Part shown: piece after piece, positions 9,181 to 16,683 of the stretch | Layout of the letters: each line of letters starts with the position of its first letter | Position numbering within the stretch: position 1 is the stretch's first letter | Assembly: GCA_905480215.1 (NCBI GenBank) | Contig: CAJQPL010000023.1 | Location: 1 to 49,558, forward strand | Source of the DNA: an uncultured Woeseiaceae bacterium | Lineage (GTDB): Bacteria > Pseudomonadota > Gammaproteobacteria > Steroidobacterales > Woeseiaceae | DNA: 49,558 bases | Direction of reading: 5' to 3' | The notes under the pieces: model-generated | The model's input: only the letters and a program-made list of their open reading frames with translations | What the model was told of the DNA's origin: nothing | Database searches by the model: none | Program-made: the position numbers and the translations under genes

Positions 9181-9215
9181 TAATAAGGGCGTTGACCGTT
9201 AATGGTCAACGCCCT
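9181..9215 (-). terminator. Probable terminator of the TonB-system operon
   Basis: A perfect 12-bp inverted repeat (9186-9197 with 9204-9215, 6-nt loop). On the minus strand it is followed by the T-rich TTATTATT. It lies 40 bp beyond the TPR gene stop and 33 bp before the ferredoxin start. Confidence 0.7.
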
Positions 9216-9255
9216 GTTGATTCTAATTCGATTCTTAAAGGTGCGAAATGCCTAT

Positions 9256-10611
9256 TTAGGCTCGGCCACTGTTGGCGCGGCGCTCGTCAATTTCCTTACG
9301 CTTCTTTTGCGCAGCTTCTTCAGCTAAACGGATTTGGCGATTTCGTTCGACCTCAGCATCGATGACTCGAATCCATTGATTTGAGGTCCGCTGCGAGCGA
9401 GGCACCTTAGCGGCTTGATTGAATGCGGCCTTGGCTTCGCTATATTTGCGTTGGTTATAGAGACACATACCCAGCGATATTTGAATGTTGTCTGGGCTTT
9501 TTAAATCGCCCTTACGCGCCGCATTACGAGCGGCTGTTACGCAATTGTCGTAGTCACCAACGTTGAGATAGGTATTCGCCAGACGTGCATCGAGTTCGCC
9601 ATGACTGGCCAGTTTCGCTGCCGCTATGAGCGCTGGAATAGCTTTCTCGTCTTCCATCGCCAGCATCCAGGATTGCGATAACAAGCGATAGTTCTTCTCG
9701 GATTTCTTCACGATACCCGCATCGATTTTTTCCTGCATTAGCTTCGCTGCCTTATACGGAACTTCTGCCTGCAGGTAGAGTTGTGCCATCGTTACGAACT
9801 CACTTTCTTTCTCGAGCATGCCCTGAGTGTAAGCGGCGTCGTAGGCGTATATGAGTTTCTCATCCTGGCCCAGCTCCGTGAATGCGCCGGCCAATGACAT
9901 CCAATAGCGTTTCTTCGGCCAGTTTTGTAGTAACACCATCTGAATATCGCGAACCTTGGCGTAGTTCTCTGTCGAAAAGTAAGCGAAATTCAACAGCGCG
10001 TACCAATCTTCTTTCTTTTCCGTACCACGCTTCTCAGCCACTTGCATGGCATTCTCGATTGGCTGAATCATGGCCTGGAAACGATTCAGGTTATAGAGAA
10101 TCTGTGCTTTGAGAATAAAGGGCTCTGGTGCCGGATTGAGTTCCAGAGTAAACCACTTATCCAGGGTCGTTAGCGCTTCCTGATAGCGATCCTCGACAGT
10201 TAGCAGCTGCGCCATTGTGAACGTGGTTTGCTTGGCCATTTGTGGCTCAAGTGAGGGAATCGCCAACAACCTTTTGTAGGTTGCGATAGCGTCCTTCATA
10301 TTGTCCATATTGTAATGAACATAACCAAGGTAATTCAGTACATTCGCCTGCTCGTACTCAGTCAACTTGTCGGGATTGTATAAGTTGTTCAGTAACCGCA
10401 GAGCCGGTTGGTACTGCTTAGCATCGACCATTTCCTGCGCTTCCGAGATCTTTTCGTAGACTTCTTTGCTGACTGCCTGCGCCTGTTTGGTCTTGGTTTT
10501 ATCGTCCTTGTCCGCTTGTCCACTGCCTTGTGCCAGCGCGCTAGCATTCACCAGTAAGCCGGCAAGCAGCAAGATGAATAATTTTCGTGAGATTCGATTA
10601 CAAAAATTCAT
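9256..10611 (-). CDS. Exported TPR-repeat protein of the TonB operon
   Basis: A 451-residue protein with an N-terminal signal peptide (FILLLAGLLVNASALAQG) and an almost entirely helical body with several tetratricopeptide-like repeats, for example ANVLNYLGYVHYNMDNMKDAIATYKRLL near residue 90 and LARLANTYLNVGDYDNCVTAARNAARKG near residue 345. The C-terminus is a charged helix rich in Arg, Lys and Glu. It is the last gene of the ExbB-ExbD-TonB cluster. TPR proteins occur at this place in TonB2-type operons of marine gammaproteobacteria and are assumed to be periplasmic accessory factors for outer-membrane receptor energisation. That role is inference; the sequence shows only export and TPR structure. 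Confidence 0.82.
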   Translation of the reverse strand: MNFCNRISRKLFILLLAGLLVNASALAQGSGQADKDDKTKTKQAQAVSKEVYEKISEAQEMVDAKQYQPALRLLNNLYNPDKLTEYEQANVLNYLGYVHYNMDNMKDAIATYKRLLAIPSLEPQMAKQTTFTMAQLLTVEDRYQEALTTLDKWFTLELNPAPEPFILKAQILYNLNRFQAMIQPIENAMQVAEKRGTEKKEDWYALLNFAYFSTENYAKVRDIQMVLLQNWPKKRYWMSLAGAFTELGQDEKLIYAYDAAYTQGMLEKESEFVTMAQLYLQAEVPYKAAKLMQEKIDAGIVKKSEKNYRLLSQSWMLAMEDEKAIPALIAAAKLASHGELDARLANTYLNVGDYDNCVTAARNAARKGDLKSPDNIQISLGMCLYNQRKYSEAKAAFNQAAKVPRSQRTSNQWIRVIDAEVERNRQIRLAEEAAQKKRKEIDERRANSGRA

Positions 10612-10662
10612 TCTAAAAATTTCCTTTTGGATCGATTTGCCGCCTAAGGCGATATATCGGTC

Positions 10663-11268
10663 TTAATCCTCGAGTTCGAACGTAATCCGAGTCTTGACGC
10701 CCGGCACTTCAACCGGCACCCCATCAACCACTCGCGGCTTGTATTTAAATTTGAGTACGGCTCTGGTTGCCGCTCGCTCAAACAGACTACTGGTTGACTG
10801 CAGTACGACCGGGTCCTTCACAGTACCGGCGCTTGTGACTGTGAATGACATGTCTACGAAGCCTTCAATTCCTCTGGATAATGCACGTGATGGATAGACC
10901 GGTGCTACGCGAACGATCGGTAGATAATCGCCTTCCGCTATATTCATGCCACCCGGCCCACCAATATCGGTATTAGCATTGACCGATGGCCGCGCTATGT
11001 CGATTGTTGGTGCATCCGGATCTATGTTATCCAAATCCTGCGGTGGCGTTTCAGGCGGCGTCTCAGGAGGTTTGGGAGGCTTTTCCGGGGTTAAGTCTGC
11101 AGTATTCAGGTTCTCGTTACGCTTTACACGAACAAAATCGAGTACTGCGCGTTCTCGTGGCTTGGTCAAAGCACTCACGCCGGTTGCTATTAATAATTGC
11201 ATCACGAATAGCAATGAGAGCGTTACGATCATTCCTGTAACGATTGAAAAAATATAACGACCCATCAT
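10663..11268 (-). CDS. tonB: TonB energy transducer
   Basis: Inner-membrane-anchored periplasm-spanning protein that transmits proton-motive force from ExbB/ExbD to outer-membrane receptors. It has 201 residues: an N-terminal membrane segment (about 5-30), a short proline-rich linker with KPPKPPETPPETPP near residues 65-78, and a C-terminal TonB domain with VAPVYPSRALSRGIEGFVDMSF and a final FKYKPRVVDGVPVEVPGVKTRITFELED. The linker is shorter than in E. coli TonB, as is common for TonB2-type proteins. It sits between the ExbD genes and the TPR gene, 51 bp before the latter. Confidence 0.92.
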   Translation of the reverse strand: MMGRYIFSIVTGMIVTLSLLFVMQLLIATGVSALTKPRERAVLDFVRVKRNENLNTADLTPEKPPKPPETPPETPPQDLDNIDPDAPTIDIARPSVNANTDIGGPGGMNIAEGDYLPIVRVAPVYPSRALSRGIEGFVDMSFTVTSAGTVKDPVVLQSTSSLFERAATRAVLKFKYKPRVVDGVPVEVPGVKTRITFELED

Positions 11269-11368
11269 TTTGATGATCTCCTTAGCGGGCTAGACCGCTT
11301 TGTCGCCATTTGTTGCCAGCCGTGGCTGCAAGCTATTAAGACATTCGTTTCGCGATTTAGTTCTTTCA

Positions 11369-11776
11369 TCAGTCGTCATCCGATGCGATAGAGACGTTCT
11401 TAACCCCAGCACCTTTTGCTGCTTCAAGTACTATAACCAACATTTCATTCGTCGAGTTTTCATCAGCTTGAATGACGATGGATCCCTTCGGGTTCTCAAG
11501 ATGCAAGCGTTCAATAGTTGCACGAATATCGTTGTGATCTCGCTCCTGACGGTCAATCCAGATCTCGTCTGCCGCACTGATAGCGATTAAGATAGCCGCG
11601 TCTTGTTGCGACTCCGCCGTTACGGTATCCGGTCGATCTACCTGAATGCCAGCTTCCTTAATAAAGGTTGCAGTTACAATAAAGAAGATAAGCATGATAA
11701 ACACGACGTCGAGCATCGGCGTCAGATTAATCTCTTCGCTTTCTTCTTCGTAGCCAAATGCTTGATTATTTCGCAT
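11369..11776 (-). CDS. exbD: ExbD/TolR biopolymer transport protein (second copy)
   Basis: Component of the proton-driven ExbB-ExbD stator, 135 residues. The single membrane helix follows the conserved NLTPMLDVVFIMLIFFIVTATF (about 17-38) with the essential Asp in LDVVF. The periplasmic part includes VDRPD, the PKGSIVIQADENS block and a C-terminal Val-Ser-Ile. It is about half identical by eye to its upstream neighbour, with the same length, which points to an old tandem duplication. It probably pairs with the copy at 11801-12211 as heterodimer or alternate subunit. Confidence 0.92.
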   Translation of the reverse strand: MRNNQAFGYEEESEEINLTPMLDVVFIMLIFFIVTATFIKEAGIQVDRPDTVTAESQQDAAILIAISAADEIWIDRQERDHNDIRATIERLHLENPKGSIVIQADENSTNEMLVIVLEAAKGAGVKNVSIASDDD

Positions 11777-11800
11777 GTATTTGTCCTGTTGAGTTTGCGC

Positions 11801-12211
11801 TCAAGTGGAATCAGCTATAGAAATATTATAGACACCCGCACTTCGGGAAGCATCCATGACCTCGATCAGCAATCTATTGGTAGATCGTTTATTAGGCTGG
11901 ATAACTACCGAACCCTGAGGATTCTCAGCGTGCATGCGCTCAATATTCGCTCGCACTGCACGTGGATCAATCAATCGTCGATCGATCCAGATTTCATCTT
12001 GTGCGTTGATTACCACCAGAATGTTGGCGTCTTCCGGCTTTGTCTCAGTGACAGGTGCATCCGGCCGGTTAACGTCAATTCCAGTTTCTTTCACAAATGA
12101 CGCAGTTACGATAAAGAAAATGAGCATGATGAACACAACATCGAGCATTGGCGTGAGGTTGATTTCATCACCCTCATCGTCATGCCCCATTGAAAGATCA
12201 GTCTTACGCAT
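11801..12211 (-). CDS. exbD: ExbD/TolR biopolymer transport protein (first copy)
   Basis: Stator subunit of 136 residues with the same layout as the downstream paralog: acidic N-terminus, INLTPMLDVVFIMLIFFIVTASF containing the membrane-embedded Asp, then VNRPDAPVT and the periplasmic PQGSVVIQPNKRS block. The start lies 9 bp after the ExbB stop, and 24 bp separate it from the second ExbD. Two ExbD-like proteins beside two ExbB-like proteins is the arrangement seen in multi-component TonB2 systems; here both copies keep the catalytic Asp, so both look functional. Confidence 0.92.
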   Translation of the reverse strand: MRKTDLSMGHDDEGDEINLTPMLDVVFIMLIFFIVTASFVKETGIDVNRPDAPVTETKPEDANILVVINAQDEIWIDRRLIDPRAVRANIERMHAENPQGSVVIQPNKRSTNRLLIEVMDASRSAGVYNISIADST

Positions 12212-12220
12212 CTTTAGTCC

Positions 12221-12748
12221 TTAGTGATCCATCGTTAGCGAGTCTTCAAGAAACTCAACTTCACGAGCCGCGCGGCGTGTGAGCAAGGTGACAAGCAGGA
12301 CGCCAGACAGCGCCCCGACCATTCCGGCCATTGTTGGAACTGTTGCTTGCGATACACCGGCTGCCATTGCACGAACGTTGCCGGAACCAGAAACGGCCAT
12401 GACCTGGAATACCTTGATCATGCCGGTAACCGTGCCCAACAAGCCCAGTAATGGGCACAAGGCGACAAGTGTTTGAATCATGCTAATTCCCTTGCCGGTT
12501 GCTTCGTTGTAACGCGAAATCATGAGTTCACGAATCTGGTGTGCGTGCCAGGAGCGACGTTCCGTACGGTTTTCCCATTGATCATGGATCCGATTGGACA
12601 TCGACTTCATTGAGGAGCGGAAAAACAATAACCGCTCCACAATTAGTACCCACATCAGAAAGATGACCACGGCGATGCTTTTTAATACCAGACCGCCGAG
12701 GTTCATGAAGTCGCGTATGGCTTCAAAACTATCAAAGAGCCAATACAT
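12221..12748 (-). CDS. exbB: MotA/TolQ/ExbB proton channel protein
   Basis: Inner-membrane proton-channel subunit of 175 residues. Three hydrophobic segments are visible: about 18-38 (IAVVIFLMWVLIVERLLFF), 92-115 (ALCPLLGLLGTVTGMIKVFQVM) and 130-155 (TVPTMAGMVGALSGVLLVTLLT). The PLLGLLGTVTGM motif is the family signature. It follows the larger ExbB-like gene by 17 bp and precedes the ExbD pair. It is the likely core channel; the larger upstream protein would be the TtpC-like accessory. Confidence 0.93.
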   Translation of the reverse strand: MYWLFDSFEAIRDFMNLGGLVLKSIAVVIFLMWVLIVERLLFFRSSMKSMSNRIHDQWENRTERRSWHAHQIRELMISRYNEATGKGISMIQTLVALCPLLGLLGTVTGMIKVFQVMAVSGSGNVRAMAAGVSQATVPTMAGMVGALSGVLLVTLLTRRAAREVEFLEDSLTMDH

Positions 12749-12765
12749 GATTACTCCTTGTGGCC

Positions 12766-14133
12766 TTAGCCATTCTTCTCTGAGTGTTGCGCTACCAGGC
12801 CAGCACTTTGTGACTGGAGAATGTTGATGATTTTGCGGCTCTGACCACTAACGATCGTGTGCAGCAGTACCATCGGAATTGCAACCAAGAGGCCCAATAC
12901 CGTCGTCATCAGTGCTTGCGAGATACCACCAGCCATCATTTTCGGATCACCAGCGCCGTACAACGTGATGACCTGGAAGGTCTGAATCATGCCGGTTACC
13001 GTTCCGAGAAGACCCATTAGCGGTGCAACGGCCGAAACAACCTTGATAAACAGCAAACCACGTGTAAGCCCAGGCATTTCTCTGAGGGCCGCCTCGCTGA
13101 GTTTGAGTTCGATGGTTTCGGTATCAGCAGAACGATTTCCTTCGTAGGCCGCCAACACTCGTCCGAGAGGGTTGTCAGAGCTTGCCGTATCTCGTTTCAA
13201 CTGAGCAGCAACTCTACGTGAGTCACCGGATAAGGCGATGAATCTAAGGATCGCGATGAGCACGCCGATGATGCCGAGCAATATAATGGCATAACCGACA
13301 TAACTACCTTGGTGCACTCGATCCATGATCGTTGGTGATTCAACGAGGAGGCCAAGAATAGTACCTTTCGTGACGTCAAGGCCAAAATCTAGCGTACCTT
13401 CAGTTGAGTTGATCATATCGGAAGCTGTACCGCTATAACGACTGTCCGGTTGCTTAGCGAGTTCGGCGAGACGACGATCGGTCGCATCGTATTTAAGGTA
13501 GCCGTTTTCGTTGACTACGTTAAACGAACCGATGCGGACAACTTCCATTTCCACTTCTTCGCCGTCGGCTTTTGTAACGACGTTGTTGAAGCGAACGACT
13601 CGTCCTGATTCGTTGATCTCCTGCTGCAGCATGTGCCACAGCTTTTCGATGTCTTCAATCGAAGCGAGACTGCTGGCACCTGCCATTTTGCTACCGAGTT
13701 CTGTCAGGAAGTCCGAGCGATCAGGGTATTGGATATGAGTCAATGATGACCCAAATCGCCCCTGAGTGTCACCCGATACGGTTTGCAGAACACCGAACAG
13801 CTCTTTAAGAGCGCCCAGTCGTTCATCAAGAGCCTGCCGGGCAGTAATGATTCTTTGCTGGTTGACTTCGAACTGTTGCTCGAGGGACGCACTCGTATTT
13901 TCCTGGCGGGTACGCTCTGCACGCGCCTGGTTCAGCAATGACTGCTGTTGATTGCGCGCTTTGGCGAAATCAGCCTCGCGCTTACGTGCCTCCTGTGAGT
14001 CGCGTGCCTGACCTTGCTCAATAAGGGTGAGAAGCTCCGCCATGCTGCGCGCATCGTCATCGCTCTGGGCGTTAGCCGTAGTGAATCCGAGACTTAAGAT
14101 GAGGGCTGCAATAATTAGGTTAATGCGTTTCAT
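12766..14133 (-). CDS. Large MotA/TolQ/ExbB-domain protein (TtpC-like) with periplasmic coiled coil
   Basis: A 455-residue protein combining a signal peptide (LIIAALILSLGFTTANAQ), a long charged coiled coil (about 30-120, QQSLLNQARAERTRQENT), a mixed periplasmic region, and a C-terminal ExbB domain with membrane helices near 275-300, 360-390 and 405-435. The signature PLMGLLGTVTGMIQTFQV is present. This architecture matches TtpC of Vibrio TonB2 systems, which is thought to act with ExbB/ExbD to reach receptors across the periplasm. It starts 1 bp after the DUF3450 stop, so the two are tightly coupled. Confidence 0.88.
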   Translation of the reverse strand: MKRINLIIAALILSLGFTTANAQSDDDARSMAELLTLIEQGQARDSQEARKREADFAKARNQQQSLLNQARAERTRQENTSASLEQQFEVNQQRIITARQALDERLGALKELFGVLQTVSGDTQGRFGSSLTHIQYPDRSDFLTELGSKMAGASSLASIEDIEKLWHMLQQEINESGRVVRFNNVVTKADGEEVEMEVVRIGSFNVVNENGYLKYDATDRRLAELAKQPDSRYSGTASDMINSTEGTLDFGLDVTKGTILGLLVESPTIMDRVHQGSYVGYAIILLGIIGVLIAILRFIALSGDSRRVAAQLKRDTASSDNPLGRVLAAYEGNRSADTETIELKLSEAALREMPGLTRGLLFIKVVSAVAPLMGLLGTVTGMIQTFQVITLYGAGDPKMMAGGISQALMTTVLGLLVAIPMVLLHTIVSGQSRKIINILQSQSAGLVAQHSEKNG

Positions 14134-14916
14134 TTATACGCCCTCCGCTGCGGAGACCGGAACTCTGATGAGCTCAGGTGCAATGAGTTGTCGGGCCATC
14201 CGCATTCCCTTGCGCACTTCGTTACGCGAAGAGTTGTCGTATACGTACTGACTGCTGTCTTTGTCCCAGCGTCCGGTCAGTTTTGCGTCATCAGACTGGA
14301 AGTAAAGCCCGACGCGGCCAATACGAAGAACATTGAACGAACGAGCTGTATCGCCTTCGACTTCCAATGTTGCAGTGTAGTAGTCAGATGTTGCGCCGTA
14401 ATCGTTTTCGATCTGGTAGGCCTCCATGACTTTGCGAAATTTTTCCGCGACGCTAACATTTGATAGAGACATGATCTCTTTCAACTTGTTAATTCGCTCT
14501 ACACGCTCTGCCATTAGGAAAGGGATATCCAGGCGGACTGATTGATCCAGTCCGTCGATCATACGTTCCATCAACGGGTAGATCTGACGATTGATAACGT
14601 CAACCTGATCCATTGAAAGACCAATGTCCTCTAGTGTCGCTGTTTGACCTTCAACCTGCGCTCGCATGAGTCGGTTGTAGACCTTAAGCCCGTCGATTTC
14701 CTTGTTAATCGCCCTGTATTGATCTTCCAGCGAGCGAGTACCATCAACAACATCGTTGATGCGCGCTTGCGATTGTTGGGCCAGATTCAACCGACGCTGA
14801 TCAGCATTCAATACCTGATCGACGGATTGAGCGAAAACGCTGCCGGAAAATGCAATAACCGATGTTGCCAATACCGCTGCGGTTATGCGCCGACTGCTGC
14901 TAATGCACCGTTTCAT
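14134..14916 (-). CDS. DUF3450 periplasmic coiled-coil protein
   Basis: First gene of the TonB-system operon, 260 residues. It has a signal peptide ending near FSGSVFAQS and a coiled-coil N-terminal half (INDVVDGTRSLEDQYRAINKEIDGLKVYNRLMRAQVEGQ), followed by a domain with YGATSDYYTATLEVEG, RIGRVGLYFQSDD and WDKDSSQYVYD, the hallmarks of DUF3450. A strong AAGGAG site lies 7 nt before the ATG. The family travels with TtpC/ExbB/ExbD/TonB genes in gammaproteobacteria, so a periplasmic partner role is likely. No biochemical function is known to me. Confidence 0.88.
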   Translation of the reverse strand: MKRCISSSRRITAAVLATSVIAFSGSVFAQSVDQVLNADQRRLNLAQQSQARINDVVDGTRSLEDQYRAINKEIDGLKVYNRLMRAQVEGQTATLEDIGLSMDQVDVINRQIYPLMERMIDGLDQSVRLDIPFLMAERVERINKLKEIMSLSNVSVAEKFRKVMEAYQIENDYGATSDYYTATLEVEGDTARSFNVLRIGRVGLYFQSDDAKLTGRWDKDSSQYVYDNSSRNEVRKGMRMARQLIAPELIRVPVSAAEGV

Positions 14917-15471
14917 GGACGCTCCTTAAAGGTCTTAAATTGTAATTAAAAGTTACGGAGAGGGATGCAACGTATCGTTGAATACATGCACAAATGATAG
15001 CCGGAAGTACTTGTTAGTACCGCCAAATGCGCACGCGGCCCTCTCCACCCTCGCCGCGTGGCGAAGAATTTTTGAATCCCTGTTTTCTCTTTTTAATTGT
15101 AATGTCCTCAGGCTTAGCGCCTGAGCACCCTCGCCAACGTTACGCAATGTTTTCTAATTCGTAGACGTCGAACTTGCGGCAAGAATAACACATGGCAAAT
15201 ATATCGCCAGCCCAACAAAAACATAACATCTGAGATAAATTATTGTCCTGTGAGGACAGAAAATAAATTGCACTATTGTTATCGGCGAGCAGAGTTTGCA
15301 GTCGCCCAGCGCGAGTTGCAATGCGTCATTTTCGATGTACTGGTAGCTGCCCATATACAAAGGTGTCATGTTAGTTTTACTGAAGTAGCTGAAAACTGTC
15401 TAAAATTAATGGTTTACATTTCGTACTTAAACCAGATTGCTTAGTATCAGTCGTAACTGATCAGGCGATGG
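14917..15471. other. Intergenic region between divergent TonB and ilv-leu operons
   Basis: No convincing gene is present; the short open frames here lack ribosome binding sites and homology that I recognise. One clear structure is a 7-bp inverted repeat at 15107-15113/15119-15125 with a 5-nt loop and no adjacent T-run, so it is not a standard terminator. The region must hold the minus-strand promoter of the DUF3450-TonB operon, but I could not pick boxes with confidence. Confidence 0.5.
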
Positions 15472-15500
15472 TTGACATCATTCCATCCTTACAACATCAT
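15472..15500 (+). promoter_or_regulatory. Candidate sigma-70 promoter of the ilv-leu leader
   Basis: A perfect -35 box TTGACA (15472-15477), a 17-bp spacer and a -10 box CATCAT (15495-15500; 4 of 6 matches). A start 7-8 nt downstream would fall at about 15507-15508, on the A of the leader-peptide ATG, so the leader peptide may be translated from a leaderless transcript. Confidence 0.5.
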
Positions 15501-15507
15501 TCGGCGC

Positions 15508-15573
15508 ATGACTGCTCGATTTAGCCAGCTTCTAAACCTTGCATTGCTTCTTCTTGGGAGGCATAGCGGGTAG
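15508..15573 (+). CDS. leuL: Leucine-rich leader peptide of the ilvC-leuACDB operon
   Basis: A 21-codon ORF starting at the ATG and ending in TAG at 15571-15573. Seven of its residues are Leu, in the run QLLNLALLLLG, with four consecutive Leu codons (TTG CTT CTT CTT, 15544-15555). The tail GRHSG recalls the basic/Gly ending of enterobacterial LeuL. It lies directly upstream of a strong terminator and overlaps one arm of a possible antiterminator, exactly where ribosome position would decide the fold. No Shine-Dalgarno is visible, in keeping with a leaderless start. By analogy with leuL, stalling at Leu codons during leucyl-tRNA shortage would let transcription continue into ilvC. Symbol assigned by analogy. 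Confidence 0.85.
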   Translation: MTARFSQLLNLALLLLGRHSG

Positions 15574-15634
15574 CGCGTTAGCAGTTAACAAAAAACGCAA
15601 ACCCCGCATCCCAATGGATAGTGGGGTTTTTTTT
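15566..15634 (+). promoter_or_regulatory. Transcription attenuator (antiterminator/terminator pair) of the ilv-leu operon
   Basis: Terminator: arms 15599-15611 and 15616-15629 form a 13-bp stem (one G-U pair, one bulged A at 15620, 4-nt loop) ending in eight T residues (15627-15634). Alternative fold: 15566-15570 (GCGGG) pairs with 15603-15607 (CCCGC) and 15575-15579 (GCGTT) with 15594-15598 (AACGC), which takes the left arm of the terminator. The left antiterminator arm overlaps the leader-peptide stop codon, so a ribosome finishing the peptide would block it and allow termination; one stalled on Leu codons would leave it free. The ilvC ATG is 30 nt beyond the T-run. Confidence 0.85.
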
Positions 15635-15664
15635 ATTGTTTTGCTTTGAGATCAAGGATCCACC

Positions 15665-16651
15665 ATGCAATTGTATTCAGAATCAGATGTAGACACTTCT
15701 TTTCTGGCAGACCGTCGCGTCGCCATTCTCGGTTACGGCAGCCAGGGACGCGCACATGCGCTCAACCTTAAAGATAGCGGCTTCGATGTCGTCGTCGGTT
15801 TACGCCCCGGTGGCGCGAGCTGGCCTATCGCGGAGGCAGACGGATTAACCGTACTGGAACCCAATGACGCGGTTAAAGGAGCTGCTGTCGTTATGTTTCT
15901 GACCCCGGATATGGTTCAAAAGAGCCTCTATAAAACGGTGGTCGATGATATTGAGCAAGGTGCCATGCTGCTGTTTGCGCACGGTTTTGCGATTCACTTC
16001 AAACAGATCGAACCGCGGGCTGATTTAGACGTCGCTTTGATCGCGCCGAAAGGCCCCGGTGGATTGGTTCGGCGGCAATATGAAGAAGGTCACGGCGTAC
16101 CGTGTCTGGTCGCGGTCCACCAGGACGCTACCGGGAACGCTTTGAAAACAGCTTTGGCTTATTCAGCCGGCATCGGTGGTGCACGTGCTGGTGTTATCGA
16201 AACAACGTTTGCAGAAGAGACGGAAACTGACCTGTTCGGCGAACAAGCTGTACTTTGTGGTGGCGCGACCGAATTGATCGTAGCCGGTTTCGAAACGCTG
16301 GTTGAAGCCGGATACCAGCCAGAGGTTGCCTACTATGAAGTCATGCATGAGTTGAAACTCATCGTCGACCTCCTACATGAGGGCGGCCTGAGGAAAATGC
16401 ACAAGTTCATTAGCGATACTGCGGCCTGGGGCGACATGGTCAGTGGGCCACGCGTTGTCGATGCTCAGTCACGCGCCGCAATGAAGACGATTCTGAGCGA
16501 AATTCAGGATGGCACGTTTGCCCGAAACTGGATCGCAGAGAATGAAAATGGCATGCCTGAGTTTAAGCGCATGATGAATGCTGACCTGGAACATCCGATT
16601 GAAACCGTAGGTGCGGACCTGCGCGGTCGAATGGATTGGTTAGAAGAATAG
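15665..16651 (+). CDS. ilvC: Ketol-acid reductoisomerase (NADP+), class I
   Basis: Second common enzyme of branched-chain amino-acid synthesis: isomerises and reduces acetolactate or acetohydroxybutyrate with NADPH and Mg2+. It has 328 residues, the class I length. The Rossmann loop is [13 protein letters not shown] (residues 23-35), followed by the knotted C-terminal domain with metal ligands in [17 protein letters not shown] and [17 protein letters not shown]. The start has AAGGA about 8 nt upstream. It leads the leuACDB genes, 32 bp before leuA, and lies under the leucine attenuator. No acetolactate synthase (ilvB/ilvN) is next to it, so the other common steps are controlled elsewhere; ilvD is 9 kb away on the other strand. 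Confidence 0.96.
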   Translation: MQLYSESDVDTSFLADRRVAILGYGSQGRAHALNLKDSGFDVVVGLRPGGASWPIAEADGLTVLEPNDAVKGAAVVMFLTPDMVQKSLYKTVVDDIEQGAMLLFAHGFAIHFKQIEPRADLDVALIAPKGPGGLVRRQYEEGHGVPCLVAVHQDATGNALKTALAYSAGIGGARAGVIETTFAEETETDLFGEQAVLCGGATELIVAGFETLVEAGYQPEVAYYEVMHELKLIVDLLHEGGLRKMHKFISDTAAWGDMVSGPRVVDAQSRAAMKTILSEIQDGTFARNWIAENENGMPEFKRMMNADLEHPIETVGADLRGRMDWLEE

Positions 16652-16683
16652 AGCGATGACAACCTGTCGGCAGGAGCACTAAG

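Noticed and set aside
15101..15126. Terminator between the TonB and ilv-leu operons
   Set aside because: The 7-bp inverted repeat has no T-run on either strand and lies between divergent units, where no transcript needs to end.
14953..15444. Small ORFs of 64-71 codons in the TonB/ilv gap
   Set aside because: No ribosome binding sites, low-complexity composition and no recognisable family; they overlap one another on opposite strands.
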